DNA from: Leeuwenhoekiella blandensis MED217
GTDB lineage: Bacteria > Bacteroidota > Bacteroidia > Flavobacteriales > Flavobacteriaceae
NCBI RefSeq assembly: GCF_000152985.1
Contig: NZ_CH672395.1
Span: 1 to 64,000 of the forward strand
DNA: 64,000 nucleotides
Direction: 5' to 3'
The notes under the pieces are model-generated. The model saw only the letters and a list, made by a program, of their open reading frames with translations. It was not told the DNA's origin and made no database searches. Position 1 is the first letter of the stretch. Every line of letters begins with the position of its first letter. Shown here piece after piece: positions 62,025 to 64,000 of the stretch. A program made the position numbers and the translations under genes.

Positions 62025-63710
62025 ATGAACAGTAACCTTAATAATCATATTCCTAAATCAAGTTTTTATAGCATAAGAGCGTTTGCTTTTGCAATGATTA
62101 TTGCTTTTTTAAGCGCATTTAATGTGCAAGCGCAGCAGGTAAAAGGAGCAGTTGACACCACGTCAATTCGTATTGGCGAGCAAATCACTTATGAGTTTCA
62201 GGTAGAAGCAGATTCTACAGATCTTGTGATGTTTCCTGAAGGGCAAACCTTTCAGCCTTTAGAAATGATCGAAGCCTATCAGGTTGACACTTCGTACGCC
62301 GGTGCAAAGATGAACTTGATCAAACGCTATGGGCTAACTCAGTTTGATAGCGGATCGTATACGATTCCACGTCAGGTTGTGTCAATAAACCAACAACCCT
62401 TTTATACAGATTCGGTTGCGATCGAGGTGAACAATGTAGTGGTCGACACGACCAAACAAGGCCTTTACGATATTAAAGACATTGTTGCTGTAGAACGCGC
62501 AACCAGTAAATTCTGGGAATATTTACTGTACTTTTTATTGCTTGCTGCGATAATAGGTGGATTCTTATTTTTTATTATTCGACGCAGTCGTAAAAAAGCA
62601 GCAGCAGAGCAAAAGCTTCCGCCGTTTGAGCAGGCATTATTTTCATTAAAACAACTTGACGAAGAGTATAAAGAACCGGCGCGAGGTATTGATGAGCGCG
62701 ATATGACCAAGGCGTACTATTCAAAACTTACAGACATTGTAAGAAGATATCTTGATGAAGAGGTTTATGACCGTTCGATGGAAAGTACTTCTTCAGAATT
62801 GATCGAGCGTTTAATGCTCGAAAAGCAGGAAGGCAAAATTGACTTGAGCAAAGAAACCATTCTTAAGTTAGACCAAATCCTAAAGCGTGCCGATCTTACC
62901 AAGTTTGCTCGTACGTCTCCGGGAACCGGCCAGGCTGAAGCAGATCGTCTGGTTGCTGAAGAGATCGTAAAAGAAACCAAAGAAGCGATCCCGCCGCCTA
63001 CAGAAGAAGAATTGATGCGAGATGCGGCTTATCGTGAAGCCTTGGCAAAGCGTCGCAAGCGCAAGCTTATTTTAACTTCGGTACTTGGAGTTTTTGGAAT
63101 TTTAGTGATCGCTACAGGAATTTTAATCGCTACCAAAGGTTTTGATTTTGTAAAAGATAATTTCATCGGGCATCCTTCAAAAGATTTGCTTGAAAGTGAT
63201 TGGGTACGCAGTGAGTATGGTTATCCTCCGGTGATCATCAGTACGCCGCGTATTTTAGAGCGTGACGAGATCGCTTTGCCAGATTCGCTCAAGCAACAGA
63301 TGGATATGAGCACCTTTACCTACGGAAGCTTGATTGACGACTTTTATGTGGTGGTAAATAATACCCGCTTTGGCGGAAAAAATGAAGCTAATTTAGAAGC
63401 TTCGGCGCAAGGATTCATCAGTACGATTGAAGCCAACGGTGCAAAAAACCTGATCGTTAAAACCGAAAAATACACCACGCCCGAAGGAACTGAAGGTTTA
63501 CGCGTTTACGGAACAGGTGATTTCCCAGAAACCTTGAATAAAGACGAATTCAGTAAAGGAGCATATGAGATGCTTTTATTTACGGCTCCGGGTGTCTTGC
63601 AGCAAATTTTAGTAGCCCATCGTGAAGATGATACCTATGCAAAAGAGATGAGCGCGCGCATTATAAATTCAGTAGAACTTCAAAAATCTGTACCTACCGA
63701 TGTTAAGTAA
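62025..63710 (+). CDS. Bat operon membrane protein (DUF4381/BatD-like)
   Basis: 561 residues. An N-terminal signal or anchor segment (about residues 19-37) is followed by a periplasmic beta domain (VKGAVDTTSIRIGEQITYEFQVEA). One membrane helix lies at about residues 166-188 and another at about 350-370. The cytoplasmic part between them has coiled segments, including YYSKLTDIVRRYLDEEVYDRSMESTSSE. The last part is a periplasmic domain. It lies 7 nt after the DUF58 gene and overlaps the batA start by 11 nt, as expected for the BatD/DUF4381-like member of such operons. Confidence 0.75.
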   Translation: MNSNLNNHIPKSSFYSIRAFAFAMIIAFLSAFNVQAQQVKGAVDTTSIRIGEQITYEFQVEADSTDLVMFPEGQTFQPLEMIEAYQVDTSYAGAKMNLIKRYGLTQFDSGSYTIPRQVVSINQQPFYTDSVAIEVNNVVVDTTKQGLYDIKDIVAVERATSKFWEYLLYFLLLAAIIGGFLFFIIRRSRKKAAAEQKLPPFEQALFSLKQLDEEYKEPARGIDERDMTKAYYSKLTDIVRRYLDEEVYDRSMESTSSELIERLMLEKQEGKIDLSKETILKLDQILKRADLTKFARTSPGTGQAEADRLVAEEIVKETKEAIPPPTEEELMRDAAYREALAKRRKRKLILTSVLGVFGILVIATGILIATKGFDFVKDNFIGHPSKDLLESDWVRSEYGYPPVIISTPRILERDEIALPDSLKQQMDMSTFTYGSLIDDFYVVVNNTRFGGKNEANLEASAQGFISTIEANGAKNLIVKTEKYTTPEGTEGLRVYGTGDFPETLNKDEFSKGAYEMLLFTAPGVLQQILVAHREDDTYAKEMSARIINSVELQKSVPTDVK

Positions 63711-64000
63711 TTTTGAATTTCAAAGTCCTGAATTTTTCTGGTTGTTCCTCCTGCTTCCGGTAGTTGCAGTGTGGTATTTCTTTAAACGAAATAAGCTCAC
63801 GGCTCAGGTTAAACTTTCGAGTTTAAAGGGATTTAAAGCAGGCAGCGGTTTGCTGGCAAAATTCCGTCCCGTTTTATTCGTTTTACGTCTGTTGGCATTA
63901 GCCTGTTTGATCACAGCTTTGGCGCGGCCGCGCAACGTTGATGTTTCTACTCGAACAAACACCACACGCGGAATTGACATTGTGATCGCCATTGATGTTT
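63700..64000 (+). CDS. BatA-like VWA domain membrane protein, cut by the right edge
   Basis: The ATG at 63700 overlaps the preceding gene by 11 nt. The first 100 residues are visible: MLSNFEFQSPEFFWLFLLLP, an N-terminal membrane helix, a second helix (about residues 57-74), LARP, then the start of the VWA domain with IDIVIAIDV, where the MIDAS DxSxS would follow. This is typical of BatA/BatB. No stop in the window. Confidence 0.88.
   Translation, partial: MLSNFEFQSPEFFWLFLLLPVVAVWYFFKRNKLTAQVKLSSLKGFKAGSGLLAKFRPVLFVLRLLALACLITALARPRNVDVSTRTNTTRGIDIVIAIDV

Noticed and set aside
1-64000. tRNA and rRNA genes, insertion sequences, integrases, phage genes
   Set aside because: None could be recognised in the gaps or frames; the intervening-sequence-type protein at 57678 is not inside an rRNA gene.

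Overview
The window is chromosomal DNA from a member of the Bacteroidota, most likely a marine-type Flavobacteriaceae. The evidence is a set of lineage-typical genes (IPExxxVDY protein beside pyruvate kinase, DUF4382 lipoprotein, M1 peptidase, OmpA with thrombospondin type-3 repeats, long PurF, GbsR-type regulator, MoxR/DUF58/Bat locus), many Bacteroidota-style lipoproteins, no Shine-Dalgarno sequences, and promoters of the TTTG/TTTA - about 19 nt - TAnnTTTG type. It is mostly ordinary housekeeping and envelope chromosome. No rRNA, tRNA, CRISPR array, prophage or insertion sequence was seen.

Region by region: 1-2800 holds a truncated unknown gene, two small membrane proteins, and a CLC antiporter preceded by a fluoride riboswitch. 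2821-7832 holds an M1 aminopeptidase and a tight thioredoxin-ApbE-DUF4266-DUF3570 operon. 7936-15708 carries the two AddAB recombination subunits with a major OmpA-like porin gene between them. 15945-17350 is superoxide dismutase followed by about 750 bp of repeats. 17352-21635 (minus) holds purF, a PfkB kinase, RNase H and purN, divergent from 21814-26098 (plus): acpP, fabF, rnc, IPExxxVDY and pyk. 26199-29023 has DNA polymerase IV, a Rossmann protein, a CYTH protein and a YciI-like lipoprotein.

29108-35317 is a complete tripartite RND efflux operon with its GbsR/MarR regulator and a probable operator inside the promoter. 35409-43353 encodes an alpha-2-macroglobulin lipoprotein translationally adjacent to penicillin-binding protein 1C, a known envelope-defence pair. 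43796-49191 has a CAP lipoprotein, an ABM monooxygenase, an isoaspartyl peptidase, 3-hydroxyanthranilate dioxygenase, an ALDH7-like aldehyde dehydrogenase and an AraC regulator divergent from an EmrAB-TolC type efflux operon (49278-53278). 53330-58862 (minus) has a zinc-ribbon membrane protein with an SPFH/GYF protein, a PPP-type phosphatase overlapping an AlbA_2 protein, a four-helix-bundle protein and an SDR oxidoreductase. 59024 to the right edge has a DUF4382 lipoprotein and the start of a MoxR-DUF58-Bat operon, cut by the window end.

The most interesting items are the fluoride riboswitch with a CLC-F-like transporter, the ApbE/thioredoxin/DUF4266/DUF3570 operon (short lipoprotein with a Gly-Cys tail and a 16-bp perfect palindrome in front of the operon), a dispersed intergenic repeat family with a tandem 230-bp pair, the zinc-ribbon/SPFH pair, and the phosphatase/AlbA_2 pair. 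All function calls come from reading motifs by eye; no database search was possible.
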